This document shows, one piece after another, positions 49,086-61,269 of a DNA stretch of 64,000 bases. The stretch is from JBGSMF01 sp964651475 (GTDB taxonomy: Bacteria; Chloroflexota; Anaerolineae; Fen-1058): positions 16,697 to 80,696 of the forward strand of contig CAZYXV010000019.1 of NCBI GenBank assembly GCA_964651475.1. The letters are read 5' to 3'. Numbering within the stretch: position 1 is the stretch's first letter; the number at the start of each line of letters is the position of its first letter. The translations under genes and the position numbers were made by a program. The notes below the pieces were generated by a model. It was not told where the DNA came from and did no database searches. It saw only the letters and a program-made list of their open reading frames with translations.

Positions 49086-51956
49086 ATGAACCTGTTTCAA
49101 AAACTCCCCCACCCGCCGCGTTGGTTAGAATATGGTTTATTAATCGTCATCTTGTGGATTGGGCTGTGGCTGCGTGTTTACGATCTGGCGCAGTTGCCCT
49201 ACGGTCCCTACTACGACGAGGCTGCCAACATTATTCTAGCCGGCGAGATTTCCACCGGGCAATATCTGCCGATCTTTATCGAGCCGTACACGGGCAAAGA
49301 AGTTTTGTTTTTTTACCTGGCCGCCGTGCTGATGCGGCTGGTGGGCATCAGCACGTGGGCGCTGCGGCTCACCTCGGCGCTGGTGGGCGTGATCAGTATT
49401 CTGATGGCCTATCGGTTAACGCGCGAACTATTCGCCGACGAGCCGTTGGTCGGGGCGCGTTGGCTGGCGCTGTTGACCGCCGCGCTCATGGCGGCAGCGT
49501 TCTGGCCCATGGTCGTCAATCGCTATGGCTACCGCGCCAACACCTTGCCCCTGACGCAATCAGTTATGCTGTGGGCCATGTGGCGAGGGCTTGAACAGCC
49601 AGGCAAGCGAGGGCAAATCGAGTGGATGGCGCTGGCCGGCGCGTGGTGCGGGCTGACGGCCTACACATACCTCTCCAGCCGATTCGTCCCCTTTGCACTG
49701 GCGGTGGTGTGGGCGCTGATCTTGTCCGCCGACCGCGCCATGCTTCGCCGCCGGCTGCTCCAACTGCTCGTATTCGGCCTGGCCGCTTTGATCGTCTTTG
49801 CGCCGTTGGGTTGGTTCTTTTACACGCACCCCCAAACTTTTACCGTGCGTTTATCACAAGTGGTGGACCAGGGCATCGCTGGCGGCCCGAACACATTTGT
49901 AACGTCGTCGCTGCGCGCGCTGGAAATGTTTACACTGCGCGGCGACCCGCAGGTGCGTTTTGGCGTGCCGGAATTGCCCGCTTTTCCGGGACCGCTGGGG
50001 TGGCTTTTTTACGCAGGGGTTCTAACGCTGGCCGTGCGGTTGTTTAGTTTTAGCGGGCCGCGCGGACAGGTGCGTTATTTGATGCTGGTAATATGGATAC
50101 TGACCATGCTCGTTCCCAGCATATTGGCCGTGCCTTACGAAGTTCCGCACAGCCTGCGCTCAATTGGCGTGATGCCCATGATGTACACACTGGCAGCGCT
50201 GGGCGGCGTGGCTGTGTTGAGTGTGATATATCGCTACATTGTGCGCAGCCGCGTTACGCTCAATGCGCTGGCGGCGCTTTGCACCGTTGTCGTGTTGGGC
50301 GCGGGAAGCATTTTCTCGTTTCACAATTATTTTGCAATTTGGGCCAGTTCGCCCAATGCCTACCGGGATCTGGACGGCGACATGGCCGACGCCGCGAGAT
50401 ACCTCAATAGCCGCGACTTGAGCAACACACTGGTGTACGTCTCATCATATCACTATCGCCACCCCACCGTTGCCGCACTGGCGCGCCAGTACGAGCAAAT
50501 CAAATGGATCACGGGGGAAAACACGCTTGTATTCCCTCAAGTGCGGCCCGGCCAGACGGCGCTATTCATTTTCCCCTATTCCGCCATGCCCGAAGAGGAC
50601 TGGCTGTCCCAATATTTTCCGCCTGGAGCCCAGGTTGCCCGATATCTTGCCGCCGGCGACCAGACTGCCTACCGCGCCTACGAATTGCGCGCCCTTCCGG
50701 TCATCTCGCCGCAACACACGCTAAATATGAATTTTGGCGGTATCATCGAGCTTTTAGGTTACGATGTGCTTCGCCCGGCTTATTCGGGGCAAAATATTCA
50801 CGTGGCGTTGTATTGGCGTGTGCTGAAAACGCCGGATCGAGGCGATTATCAATTCTTTGGCGAACTGACCGACGCTTGGGGCATCGAGTTTGGCAAGCAC
50901 AGTTCGTTCGCATACCCCTCGGAGCAATGGTCGCCTGGCGAAATTATTGTAGACTGGTGGCGCGTGCCAACTCCGGCCGGCGCGCCGCCAGGCGAGTATG
51001 TGCTCAAAGCCGGCGTGTGGTCGCCCACCGACGCCAAACGCTTGACGGCGACCAACGAGCAGGGGCGCTTTGCCGGCACAACCGCCAGGCTCGCGCCAAT
51101 ATCAGTTGGGGCGCCCAGGCGCGTTTTTGCGCCAACGGACGTGGATATTGCCCATCGGCTAAATGCCCGCATGGGTGAGTTGAATTTGCTTGGCTACGTC
51201 CAGTGGCCGGATACAATACGCCAGGGCGACACGCTTTTTGCGGGACTTTATTGGCAAGCGTCGCAAACGCCCTCGGTGAATCATCGTGTGCGCATCAGTC
51301 TAAAGGACGGTGGAACAAATCTCGTGCCGTTATATCAAGACGCGCCCGTTCACGGCACGCTGCCCACAACCCAATGGCAGCCTGAGCAAATTGTCGCGGA
51401 TATAAGCGGGCTGCGGCTGCCCTCGGATATTCCACCCGGCGAGTACGTTTTGCAAGTTGAGTTGACCGACCCAGCTGGCGGCAGCACCGGCCCGGCTCAA
51501 ACCTTGGGCGCCGTAACCGTCGAAGCGACACAACGTGCATTCAACGTCCCGCCCATCACACACCCCCTGAACGTCAATCTAGGCGAACAAGTAACCTTAT
51601 TGGGTTACGATTTGGAAACCAGCACTCTGCAGCCAGCGCACCCCCTCAAAGTCACGCTCTACTGGCAGTCGCTCGCGCCGATGGAGACCAGTTACACCGT
51701 CTTTGTACACCTGGTAGACGGCTCGGGCGCGCCGCGCGCCCAGGCAGATAGCCCGCCGGTTCGTGGAACATATCCAACCACGTTGTGGGCGCCGGGCGAG
51801 GTCGTCACCGACCAGTACGACATCAACCTGCCGCCCGACTTGCCCGCTGGTGCCTATACCCTCGTGGCCGGCTTGTACGAAGCAGAAAGCGGCGCGCGGC
51901 TGTCTTCAGGCGATACGGACAGGGTCGTGCTAGGCGCGGTCAACCTTGCGCCATGA
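49086..51956 (+). CDS. Glycosyltransferase family 39-type protein with three C-terminal beta-sandwich repeats
   Basis: 956 residues. About twelve membrane segments; the first loop has the acidic pair YYDEAANIILAG typical of PMT/ArnT GT-C enzymes. Residues about 560-955 are extracytoplasmic and hold three copies of a ~130-residue beta-sandwich with the word LLGYD and LYWQ (IELLGYDVLRPA; LNLLGYVQWPD; VTLLGYDLETS). Likely transfers a sugar from a polyprenyl carrier to an envelope acceptor; target unknown. Its own leaderless promoter. Confidence 0.85.
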   Translation: MNLFQKLPHPPRWLEYGLLIVILWIGLWLRVYDLAQLPYGPYYDEAANIILAGEISTGQYLPIFIEPYTGKEVLFFYLAAVLMRLVGISTWALRLTSALVGVISILMAYRLTRELFADEPLVGARWLALLTAALMAAAFWPMVVNRYGYRANTLPLTQSVMLWAMWRGLEQPGKRGQIEWMALAGAWCGLTAYTYLSSRFVPFALAVVWALILSADRAMLRRRLLQLLVFGLAALIVFAPLGWFFYTHPQTFTVRLSQVVDQGIAGGPNTFVTSSLRALEMFTLRGDPQVRFGVPELPAFPGPLGWLFYAGVLTLAVRLFSFSGPRGQVRYLMLVIWILTMLVPSILAVPYEVPHSLRSIGVMPMMYTLAALGGVAVLSVIYRYIVRSRVTLNALAALCTVVVLGAGSIFSFHNYFAIWASSPNAYRDLDGDMADAARYLNSRDLSNTLVYVSSYHYRHPTVAALARQYEQIKWITGENTLVFPQVRPGQTALFIFPYSAMPEEDWLSQYFPPGAQVARYLAAGDQTAYRAYELRALPVISPQHTLNMNFGGIIELLGYDVLRPAYSGQNIHVALYWRVLKTPDRGDYQFFGELTDAWGIEFGKHSSFAYPSEQWSPGEIIVDWWRVPTPAGAPPGEYVLKAGVWSPTDAKRLTATNEQGRFAGTTARLAPISVGAPRRVFAPTDVDIAHRLNARMGELNLLGYVQWPDTIRQGDTLFAGLYWQASQTPSVNHRVRISLKDGGTNLVPLYQDAPVHGTLPTTQWQPEQIVADISGLRLPSDIPPGEYVLQVELTDPAGGSTGPAQTLGAVTVEATQRAFNVPPITHPLNVNLGEQVTLLGYDLETSTLQPAHPLKVTLYWQSLAPMETSYTVFVHLVDGSGAPRAQADSPPVRGTYPTTLWAPGEVVTDQYDINLPPDLPAGAYTLVAGLYEAESGARLSSGDTDRVVLGAVNLAP

Positions 51957-52050
51957 GGGGACGTCTTGCCTTGTGAAGCGATTCCTGAGATAATACACCT
52001 TGCGTAATACTATAGAAATGATGCTCTTGGTTTTGGCTTGTCCGGGTTAG

Positions 52051-52169
52051 GAGCTTGTTGGAGAAGCGCTCCACGCGCCGTCCCTGCTTGCACCTTGGAG
52101 CGTAGTGAAGAGGCTGACGCGTGCGGACCGCTGAGAACGGCGGCCTGAGTGGGGTTCTCCGACAGCGGG
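52051..52169. mobile_element. MITE-like element bounded by TTAG/CTAG
   Basis: GAGCTTGTTGGAGAA at left, TTCTCCGACAGCGGGC at right (imperfect TIRs). YTAR at both borders (TTAG 52047, CTAG 52170) fits the known target taste of IS701/IS1182-type elements; I am not certain of the family. Interior 85 bases, no ORF. It separates the GT39 and CAP genes. Confidence 0.5.
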
Positions 52170-52176
52170 CTAGGAT

Positions 52177-53367
52177 ATGACTAGACAAGTTTTTGTTTAC
52201 TTTCTCATCATTCTGGTATTAATAACAAGCCTGGGCAGCGCGCCCGGCGCCCGCGCCCAGGCTGACCCGGTAACAGACATGTTTAACCGGATCAACACTG
52301 CGCGCGTGGCACAGGGACTTGTTCCTTACGCACCTAACCAGGCGCTGGTATCTGCCGCCGAACGGCACAGCAAAGACATGGCTGCCACTGGCAATGTAGA
52401 TCACACCGGCTCGGATCAGTCTTCTTATCGCGAGCGCATCCTGACCGCCGGTTATGGACAGTGGACATTCGGGCCTATTGTGAACGAAATCATCTATGGC
52501 GGCACCGGCGGCGCGGACATTGCATTTGAATGGTGGATGGGTTCAGATACACAACGCGGGCAAATTCTCAGTTCTCGCTACCGTGAAGTTGGGATCGCGG
52601 CCGTCACCGGCACAAACGGGTGGACGTACTGGGTGCTGGCGTTCGGCGCGCAGCCCAACACTTTGCCGGCTTTTGTCAACGACGGCGCCAGCCAGGCGGA
52701 CAAACTCGACGTATTGATTACACTCACGAATGAAAATGCAGTGCCGGCAGGCGACGGCATGTCTACGATGGGGCAAGCATTGCAAGTGCGGCTGGCGCAC
52801 GACGACCAATTCACGGACGCCCAGTGGCAACCCTGGCAGCCGCGTATCCCGTTCCAGTTGCTGCCGGAGGGCGGCGAACAAAAGGTATACGTGCAATATC
52901 GCGACGCACAAGGGCGCACGGCGGTGACTTCGGACACTGTCACGTTGAGCCACGTGCCGCCGACATCTTCACCTTCACCCACCCCAAGCCCCACGGCGAC
53001 GTCTCCGGCTACAGATACACCGACACCCTCCAGTACGCCCACAGCTGGCCCAACCGCCACTCACACGCCCACGCCGCCCGAAATGTCGCCTACCCCACTG
53101 CTAACCGAGCCAACACCGAGGGGAACGGCTTCCACATCACTCACATCCGCGCCATCCCCTTCACCGCAGCCCGCCACACGCTCGCCAGCGCGAACAAGCA
53201 CGCCGCGTCCCCGTCCCAGCCCGCGCCCGGTTGCCACGCCGACAGCTTATTCTATCAGCCTGAATGGAGACTCCTTGCCATCCAGCTTTTTGATTATCTG
53301 GCTAGTTTTGCAGGGCACAGCGATTCTCCTGGGCATCGCACTGCTGGCCCGCAAAGCCCACCCTTAA
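52177..53367 (+). CDS. Secreted CAP (SCP-like) domain protein, membrane-anchored at C-terminus
   Basis: 396 residues. Signal peptide (VFVYFLIILVLITSLGSAPG), CAP domain about 30-175 (MFNRINTARVAQGLVPYAPN, HSKDMAATGNVDHTG, GFGAQ-type ending WTYWVLAFGAQP). A beta segment, a long Pro/Thr/Ser linker (about 265-355) and a final membrane helix (FLIIWLVLQGTAILLG) follow. Known: CAP proteins are extracellular, of varied roles. The linker suggests a wall-spanning stalk. Followed after 13 bases by the dehydrogenase gene. Confidence 0.88.
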   Translation: MTRQVFVYFLIILVLITSLGSAPGARAQADPVTDMFNRINTARVAQGLVPYAPNQALVSAAERHSKDMAATGNVDHTGSDQSSYRERILTAGYGQWTFGPIVNEIIYGGTGGADIAFEWWMGSDTQRGQILSSRYREVGIAAVTGTNGWTYWVLAFGAQPNTLPAFVNDGASQADKLDVLITLTNENAVPAGDGMSTMGQALQVRLAHDDQFTDAQWQPWQPRIPFQLLPEGGEQKVYVQYRDAQGRTAVTSDTVTLSHVPPTSSPSPTPSPTATSPATDTPTPSSTPTAGPTATHTPTPPEMSPTPLLTEPTPRGTASTSLTSAPSPSPQPATRSPARTSTPRPRPSPRPVATPTAYSISLNGDSLPSSFLIIWLVLQGTAILLGIALLARKAHP

Positions 53368-53380
53368 GGAAAAGAACCCG

Positions 53381-54397
53381 TTGATCGAACCACTCTACAT
53401 TCTTTCAACCGCCCGCTTTAACCAAGAACTCTTGGCGCGCATCCAGGCTGTTTCGGACCGCATCGTGCTGACGCAACATCCAACACGCAATCCGGTCGAG
53501 ATTCCCGCAGACGAGTTTGCCCGGGCAGAGATTATATACACACTCAGCGCCCTGCCGCAGCCCAATCAGGCGCCGCATCTGAGGTGGGTACAACTCCACA
53601 GCGCCGGGGCCGACCACGTCTTGAATCATCCCTTGCTCCAGGCCGGCGTGACGTTCACCACAACCAGCGGGCTGCACGCCACCAACATTACCGAGTACGT
53701 GATGGCCTCTATCCTGGCGTGGACGCGGCATTTGCACATCTTGTTCGACTACAAGCGCCGCCGCGAATGGCCCGGCGGCGCGGAACGCTGGACGCGCTTT
53801 GTGCCGCACGAGTTACGCGGGGCGATTATGGGCATTGTGGGCTATGGGAGCATCGGGCGCGAGGTAGGCCAGTTAGCCTGCACATTTGGCATGCAAGTGC
53901 TGGCGCTCAAACGCCACCCGCAGCGCCGCGACGACGCCGGCTATAGCTTTGTGGGCGATTCAGATGGCTGCTTGCCCAAGACAATGTACGGGCCAGACCA
54001 GCTTGCAGATATGCTGCCGTTGTGCGATTACGTCGTGCTGGCCGTGCCGCTCAACGCCGACACGCATCACATGATCGGCGAGCGCGAACTGCGCGCCATG
54101 AAGCCCAGCGCGTACCTGGTCAATATCGCGCGCGGCGCCGTGGTGGACGAAACGGCGCTGATACGCGCTTTGCAAGAAGGCTGGATCGCCGGGGCCGGCC
54201 TGGACGTGTTCGAGCAAGAACCGCTGCCCCCAGATAGCCCGCTGTGGACAATGGACAACGTGATTCTCACGCCGCACACCGCCGGCTTCAGCCCTCACTA
54301 CGAAGAACGCGCCGTCGAGATTTTCACGGAAAATCTGCGGCGCTACCTGGAAGGCAGGCCGCTGTTGAACGTGGTGGACGCGGCGTTGGGTTATTGA
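53381..54397 (+). CDS. D-2-hydroxyacid dehydrogenase
   Basis: 338 residues, TTG start with AAGGAAAAG before it. NAD-binding motif GIVGYGSIGREVG (G-x-G-x-x-G), substrate/catalytic motifs VNIARGAVVDETALIRAL (Arg) and DNVILTPHTAGFS (His), Glu in AGLDVFEQEPLP. Reduces 2-keto acids or oxidises D-2-hydroxyacids with NAD(H). An insertion (GYSFVGDSDGCLPKTMYG, about 187-205) is longer than in typical members. The region after the stop contains a broken kinase gene end. Confidence 0.9.
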   Translation: MIEPLYILSTARFNQELLARIQAVSDRIVLTQHPTRNPVEIPADEFARAEIIYTLSALPQPNQAPHLRWVQLHSAGADHVLNHPLLQAGVTFTTTSGLHATNITEYVMASILAWTRHLHILFDYKRRREWPGGAERWTRFVPHELRGAIMGIVGYGSIGREVGQLACTFGMQVLALKRHPQRRDDAGYSFVGDSDGCLPKTMYGPDQLADMLPLCDYVVLAVPLNADTHHMIGERELRAMKPSAYLVNIARGAVVDETALIRALQEGWIAGAGLDVFEQEPLPPDSPLWTMDNVILTPHTAGFSPHYEERAVEIFTENLRRYLEGRPLLNVVDAALGY

Positions 54398-54415
54398 TGG
54401 ATGCTCAACTTGTAA

Positions 54416-54499
54416 AAAGCGCACGGCGGCACGATCAAAGCCGAAAGCATTGAAAAATCAGGCACGCGTTTGGTGGTAACGCTGCCCGAAGCAAAATAA
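54416..54499 (+). pseudogene. Remnant of a histidine kinase C-terminus
   Basis: The frame KAHGGTIKAESIEKSGTRLV then VTLPEAK ends at TAA 54497. It matches the end of HATPase domains (AHGG...GTxFxxxLP). A TAA stands directly before it (54413-54415), and no kinase body is present upstream. A recombination scar. Confidence 0.7.
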
Positions 54500-54500
54500 A

Positions 54501-54531
54501 AAAAAGCCGGGTCCCAAAGCCCGGCTTTTGA
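54501..54531. terminator. Bidirectional terminator between convergent genes
   Basis: AAAAGCCGGG / CCCGGCTTTT with A tract on the left and T tract on the right. Serves the kinase remnant side and the P-type ATPase on the minus strand. Confidence 0.85.
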
Positions 54532-54545
54532 TTCAAAGCAAGAGT

Positions 54546-57380
<2,835 letters not shown>

Positions 57381-57474
57381 ATAATTTCTCCTCGTGCGGT
57401 TCAAGTGTTGAGCTTTCGCGCCAGCTAATTATACTCAAATGTAACTGGCTTGACAATGTTAGCTTGCAGGGAGG

Positions 57475-58491
57475 TTACTCGGCGTTTCCCAGTACAGCGT
57501 GTCGCTGCGCCGCCAGGTTGACCAGATGACTGCCTAATTGCCCGTAGGAATAGCCCGCCATCTGAGCAGCAAAGCTCAGGCTACCGCCCTGGCTAAAGCC
57601 CGCGTTGGGGTTGACGTCCAACACGTAAAACACGCCATCTTGCAGCCGGATATCCAGGCGGGCGTAATCCCGGCAACCTATCGTCTGATAGGCCAGCCGG
57701 GACGTTTGTTCGAGCAAACGTTGCTCATCCTCGCTCAACTCTGCAGACACAAGATAGGTCTTTTCGTAGTGGATGGACCCGGGGACATATTTGAAATCGT
57801 ACGCGCATATCTGGTCTCGCACATCGCTGAACTCGGAAAAATCAATTTCCACCGGCGGCAGCACCTGCGGGGGGGCGTTGCCCAACAACGTGACGTGAAA
57901 TTCCGGGCCGCTGATAAAGGTCTCTACCAATGCCGGTTGGTGAAACGTGGCGAGCACAAAAGTAACCCGGTCGTGCAATTCGTCGGGCGTCATGACCACC
58001 GCCTCGGGCGTTATGCCAAAGCTGCAATGTTCTTGCGCCGGCTTGACGATAGCAGGAAAATGCTCCCAGCCATCCAGCTCCGGCGACGCGTACACTTGCC
58101 ATTCGGGAGTGGGGATATGGTGCCTGTCCAGCAACTCCTTGACCTGCTGCTTGTCCTGACTCAGTGCCAGAACCTGGGGCGATGAACCGGTATACGCAAA
58201 GTTCAAAGTTTCGAGTGTTTCTGCCACCAGCGCATCGCTATGCGGCACACCGGGCACGCCTTCGCACCAGTTAAAAACAACCAGTTCTTGGGGATGATAT
58301 TCGTCGAGCGCGGAAACCAGGTCGGCATCGTAGACCGGCACGGGGGTAACGGGGTGCCCTTGCTCACGGAGGGCCGATTCAAGTTGGGAAACATCGTCAA
58401 GTGAGTCTTGAATTTCTTCGAGCGCCCAGGTGTGGTCCAGATTGTAAAGCAGAAGCACGGGCAGATCAGTGCAAACGTCAAGCAATGTCAT
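57475..58491 (-). CDS. D-Ala-D-Ala ligase-like ATP-grasp enzyme, copy 1
   Basis: 338 residues. ATP-grasp features: FPAIVKPAQEHCSFGITPEA (in place of the usual KP...GSS-G-V), GPEFHVTLLGN, and DYARLDIRLQDGVFYVLDVN then PNAGFS, as in D-Ala-D-Ala ligases. An acidic start (LPVLLLYNLDHTWALEE) and NWCEGVPG are shared with the neighbour. It may join amino acids or dipeptides rather than make D-Ala-D-Ala. About half of residues match copy 2. Confidence 0.82.
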   Translation of the reverse strand: MTLLDVCTDLPVLLLYNLDHTWALEEIQDSLDDVSQLESALREQGHPVTPVPVYDADLVSALDEYHPQELVVFNWCEGVPGVPHSDALVAETLETLNFAYTGSSPQVLALSQDKQQVKELLDRHHIPTPEWQVYASPELDGWEHFPAIVKPAQEHCSFGITPEAVVMTPDELHDRVTFVLATFHQPALVETFISGPEFHVTLLGNAPPQVLPPVEIDFSEFSDVRDQICAYDFKYVPGSIHYEKTYLVSAELSEDEQRLLEQTSRLAYQTIGCRDYARLDIRLQDGVFYVLDVNPNAGFSQGGSLSFAAQMAGYSYGQLGSHLVNLAAQRHAVLGNAE

Positions 58492-58570
58492 GAAGCATTC
58501 TCTCCTTTTTTGTGCAGTCCAGGCTGGCGTCTGGTTAAAGACCTCCTGTCAAAACAAACTCGCGGCGCAA

Positions 58571-58608
58571 TAAAAGCCTCATCCACAGGCGAACTGACAG
58601 ATGAGGCC
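58571..58608 (-). terminator. Terminator of ATP-grasp copy 2
   Basis: On the minus strand GGCCTCATC / GATGAGGC with TTTTATT after it. It lies between the two ATP-grasp genes. Confidence 0.7.
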
Positions 58609-58627
58609 ACGATGGCAAACAATGCAA

Positions 58628-59641
58628 TCAGGCTCCTAAAGTGGGATGGCGCGCCGCCGCCAGGTTGACCAAATGGCTGCCCATCATGCCATAAGAATAA
58701 CCGAGGACCTGGGCCGCGCAGGCAATGCTGGCTTCGGAACTGATATCGGCATTGGGGTTGACGTCCAGCACGTAAAACGCGCCATCGCGCAGCCGGATGT
58801 CCAGCCTGGCATAATCGCGGCATCCCAAAGTGCGGTACGCCGCCGTAGACACGGTTTCCAAAAGCTGGTATTCGTCTTGGGACAAGGGAGCAGGCAACAA
58901 TAGTCCGATTTTGTTATAATGAACCGATTCTGGATTGAACTTGGAATCGTACGTGCACAGGCGATCCCTCGCGCTGCTGAACATAGAAAAATCCATCTCG
59001 GCTGGCGGCAGCATTTGGATAGAGCCATTGCCCCACAAGGCCACGTGGAATTCTCGGCCATCAATGAAATCTTCGACTACCGCGGGCTGGTGGAACTCGT
59101 CCAAAACGTAAGCGACGCGAGAGCGCAGTTCTTCCGGGTCGAACACGACCGCCTCAGACGTCACGCCAAAACTACAATGCTCGTGGGCCGGCTTGACAAT
59201 CGCCGGAAAGCGACGCCAACCATTGAGCTGCGCCGACTCGTAGACGCGCCACTCGGGCGTGGGCACGCCGGCAGCATCCAGCAATCGCTTGACCTGGGGC
59301 TTGTCTTGGCTGATCTCTAACACTTTGGCCGTCGAACCGGTATAGGCAAAGTTCAACGCCTCCAGAGTCCGAGCTATCAGTGCATCACTGTAAGGTACGC
59401 CGGGCAAGCCCTCACACCAATTGAAAACAATATAGTCTTCAGGCCGATGTTCACGCAGAATGGGTTCAAGGTCGGCGGTCTCAACCGGCGCGAGCGTGAC
59501 GGGATGCCCTAGCTCGCGCAAGGCTGAATCGAGCCGCTCAAGCTCGATAAGCGATTCTTTTAACTCTGCATTTGTCCACGAATGATCCAGGTTGTAAAGC
59601 AGTAACACTGGCAAATCAGTACGATCGTTGGCACGGCTCAT
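58628..59641 (-). CDS. D-Ala-D-Ala ligase-like ATP-grasp enzyme, copy 2
   Basis: 337 residues. Same layout as the downstream copy: VLLLYNLDHSWTNAELKESL, NWCEGLPGVPYSD, IVKPAHEHCSFGV, DYARLDIRLRDGAFYVLDVN then PNA. A terminator between the two genes suggests separate control despite their tandem origin. Substrates unknown; neither has neighbours from a wall or peptide pathway. Confidence 0.82.
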   Translation of the reverse strand: MSRANDRTDLPVLLLYNLDHSWTNAELKESLIELERLDSALRELGHPVTLAPVETADLEPILREHRPEDYIVFNWCEGLPGVPYSDALIARTLEALNFAYTGSTAKVLEISQDKPQVKRLLDAAGVPTPEWRVYESAQLNGWRRFPAIVKPAHEHCSFGVTSEAVVFDPEELRSRVAYVLDEFHQPAVVEDFIDGREFHVALWGNGSIQMLPPAEMDFSMFSSARDRLCTYDSKFNPESVHYNKIGLLLPAPLSQDEYQLLETVSTAAYRTLGCRDYARLDIRLRDGAFYVLDVNPNADISSEASIACAAQVLGYSYGMMGSHLVNLAAARHPTLGA

Positions 59642-59799
59642 GTTACACCCTTATAAATTATTTGACGACAATTTTATTGTAACAGAACACGTGCAAGTGC
59701 GTCAATGCTTGGAAGCAAAGTTTCACCTAACCTACACCAATATTTCATCGAGGAGAAAGAAGCAAGAGGCAAGAACCAGAGGCCATGCCAAATCGCGTT

Positions 59800-61269
59800 T
59801 CATTTTTCGTGTTGCACTTCTGCGAGGACATTATCAATCAGATAAAACACGCGCCGCCCAGGATACGCCGCCATCACGGCTTCATTCGCTGCCGGGTCTT
59901 CGTCTAACGCGAACACGACATCGCCGTCGAGCGCCAACGTATTAGTCCAGGCCAGTTCACTGTAATCACCCCAATGTTGAATGCGCACGAACACCAGCGC
60001 ATTGTGGATGCCCAGCGACGTAATCTGATCGCGCGGCCCGCGCGTGACGCCATACAGGCCACGCCAAAATTCAAAGCGCGCCGGCATCACACCCAAAACA
60101 TTGACTCCAACCAGAATGGCCAGAGCCACGCGCATCAAAACAAGGCCCAGCGTTTTGAATCTGGTCGCCTGCACCCTATGCCACAGTTTGCATACGCCGT
60201 GCGACGCCAGCAGCCACAGCAAAGGCGACGCTTCGTAATAGTAGCGCGGGCCATACAAACTTGACCCCTGAATCCAATATGCGCCGTGAGCGACGACGAT
60301 GGCGACAAACGGCAAGAACACTATCCGGCTGACGTCACGGCGCGGGGGCAGGGTCAGCCCCAACAACACCGGCAGCCAACTCAGATAAGGCCAGCCTAAC
60401 AGGACAGTTGCCAGATCGTTCAAATCTATGCCAGCATTTAGAACAGCCACCCCAAGCGTATGGCCGCCCGGCAAAACGCCGTGCCCGGGGCCAAATCCAA
60501 TCCGGTCGTAAGGCCACACGAGCGAATACATCTCGATCATAAACTGGCCGGTCAGCGCATAAGTGTACAGCAACAACGAGAGCGCCAGCAAAGCCCCCAC
60601 TAGCCCCATCAGACCATACGTCCTCAGCAACGCCGCGCGCCGCGTTCGCGCGACTTGCCAGGCGGCCAGCAGCGCAAGCGGCGCCGCGTAGGCCAAAGCA
60701 GTGTAGGGGCGAGTCAACGCGGCCGCGCCCAACGCCGCACCGCCTAAAATAGAGATTGAACATGGGGCATTGGAGGCTAGATAGATTTTGAAATAACACC
60801 AGGTAAAAATGAGAAGGCACAAGGCGCAGAGCGAATGTTGCAACAACGAGGAGGTCAACCCCAAAAACATTGGCGAAAGCAAGCCAAGCAATGCCGCCAA
60901 CAAGCCGGTCTCGGCGTCGAACACATCGCGGCCAATGGCGTACACCATTAGCAGCGTCAGCGCGCCAATGAGGGGGTTAATCAGCCAATGCGCGCCGCTC
61001 AACACGCCCAGCGCCAACACCGCCGCAAAGCCAGGTGGATACTTGGAAAAACGCCGGCCGTTCAGGTCAACGGCAAAAGGGATCAGGAAGGAATTGGGCT
61101 GCGGGGGGGAAGGCGCCCACCACTGGCCGGAGGCGAATACCTGCGCCTGAAAATAGTTGGCAAACTCGTCCTCGATGTGGGGCATGGCCTCGAACACACC
61201 CCACGTGATGGATGACGTGGCAGTCAACGCCAGGACAAAAATGAGGGCCAGGATAGTACGATGGCGCAT
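59800..61269 (-). CDS. Glycosyltransferase family 39-type membrane protein
   Basis: 489 residues from ATG 61269, which overlaps the TAA of the ferredoxin gene (TAATG); a longer start would run into that gene's frame. Acidic first loop EAMPHIEDEFANYFQAQ with D/E pair and about eleven membrane segments mark a GT-C/PMT-type enzyme (PYTALAYAAPLALLAAW; GPRYYYEASPLLWLLASHG). Probably uses a lipid-linked sugar. Translationally coupled to a ferredoxin protein, an odd pair. Confidence 0.82.
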   Translation of the reverse strand: MRHRTILALIFVLALTATSSITWGVFEAMPHIEDEFANYFQAQVFASGQWWAPSPPQPNSFLIPFAVDLNGRRFSKYPPGFAAVLALGVLSGAHWLINPLIGALTLLMVYAIGRDVFDAETGLLAALLGLLSPMFLGLTSSLLQHSLCALCLLIFTWCYFKIYLASNAPCSISILGGAALGAAALTRPYTALAYAAPLALLAAWQVARTRRAALLRTYGLMGLVGALLALSLLLYTYALTGQFMIEMYSLVWPYDRIGFGPGHGVLPGGHTLGVAVLNAGIDLNDLATVLLGWPYLSWLPVLLGLTLPPRRDVSRIVFLPFVAIVVAHGAYWIQGSSLYGPRYYYEASPLLWLLASHGVCKLWHRVQATRFKTLGLVLMRVALAILVGVNVLGVMPARFEFWRGLYGVTRGPRDQITSLGIHNALVFVRIQHWGDYSELAWTNTLALDGDVVFALDEDPAANEAVMAAYPGRRVFYLIDNVLAEVQHEK

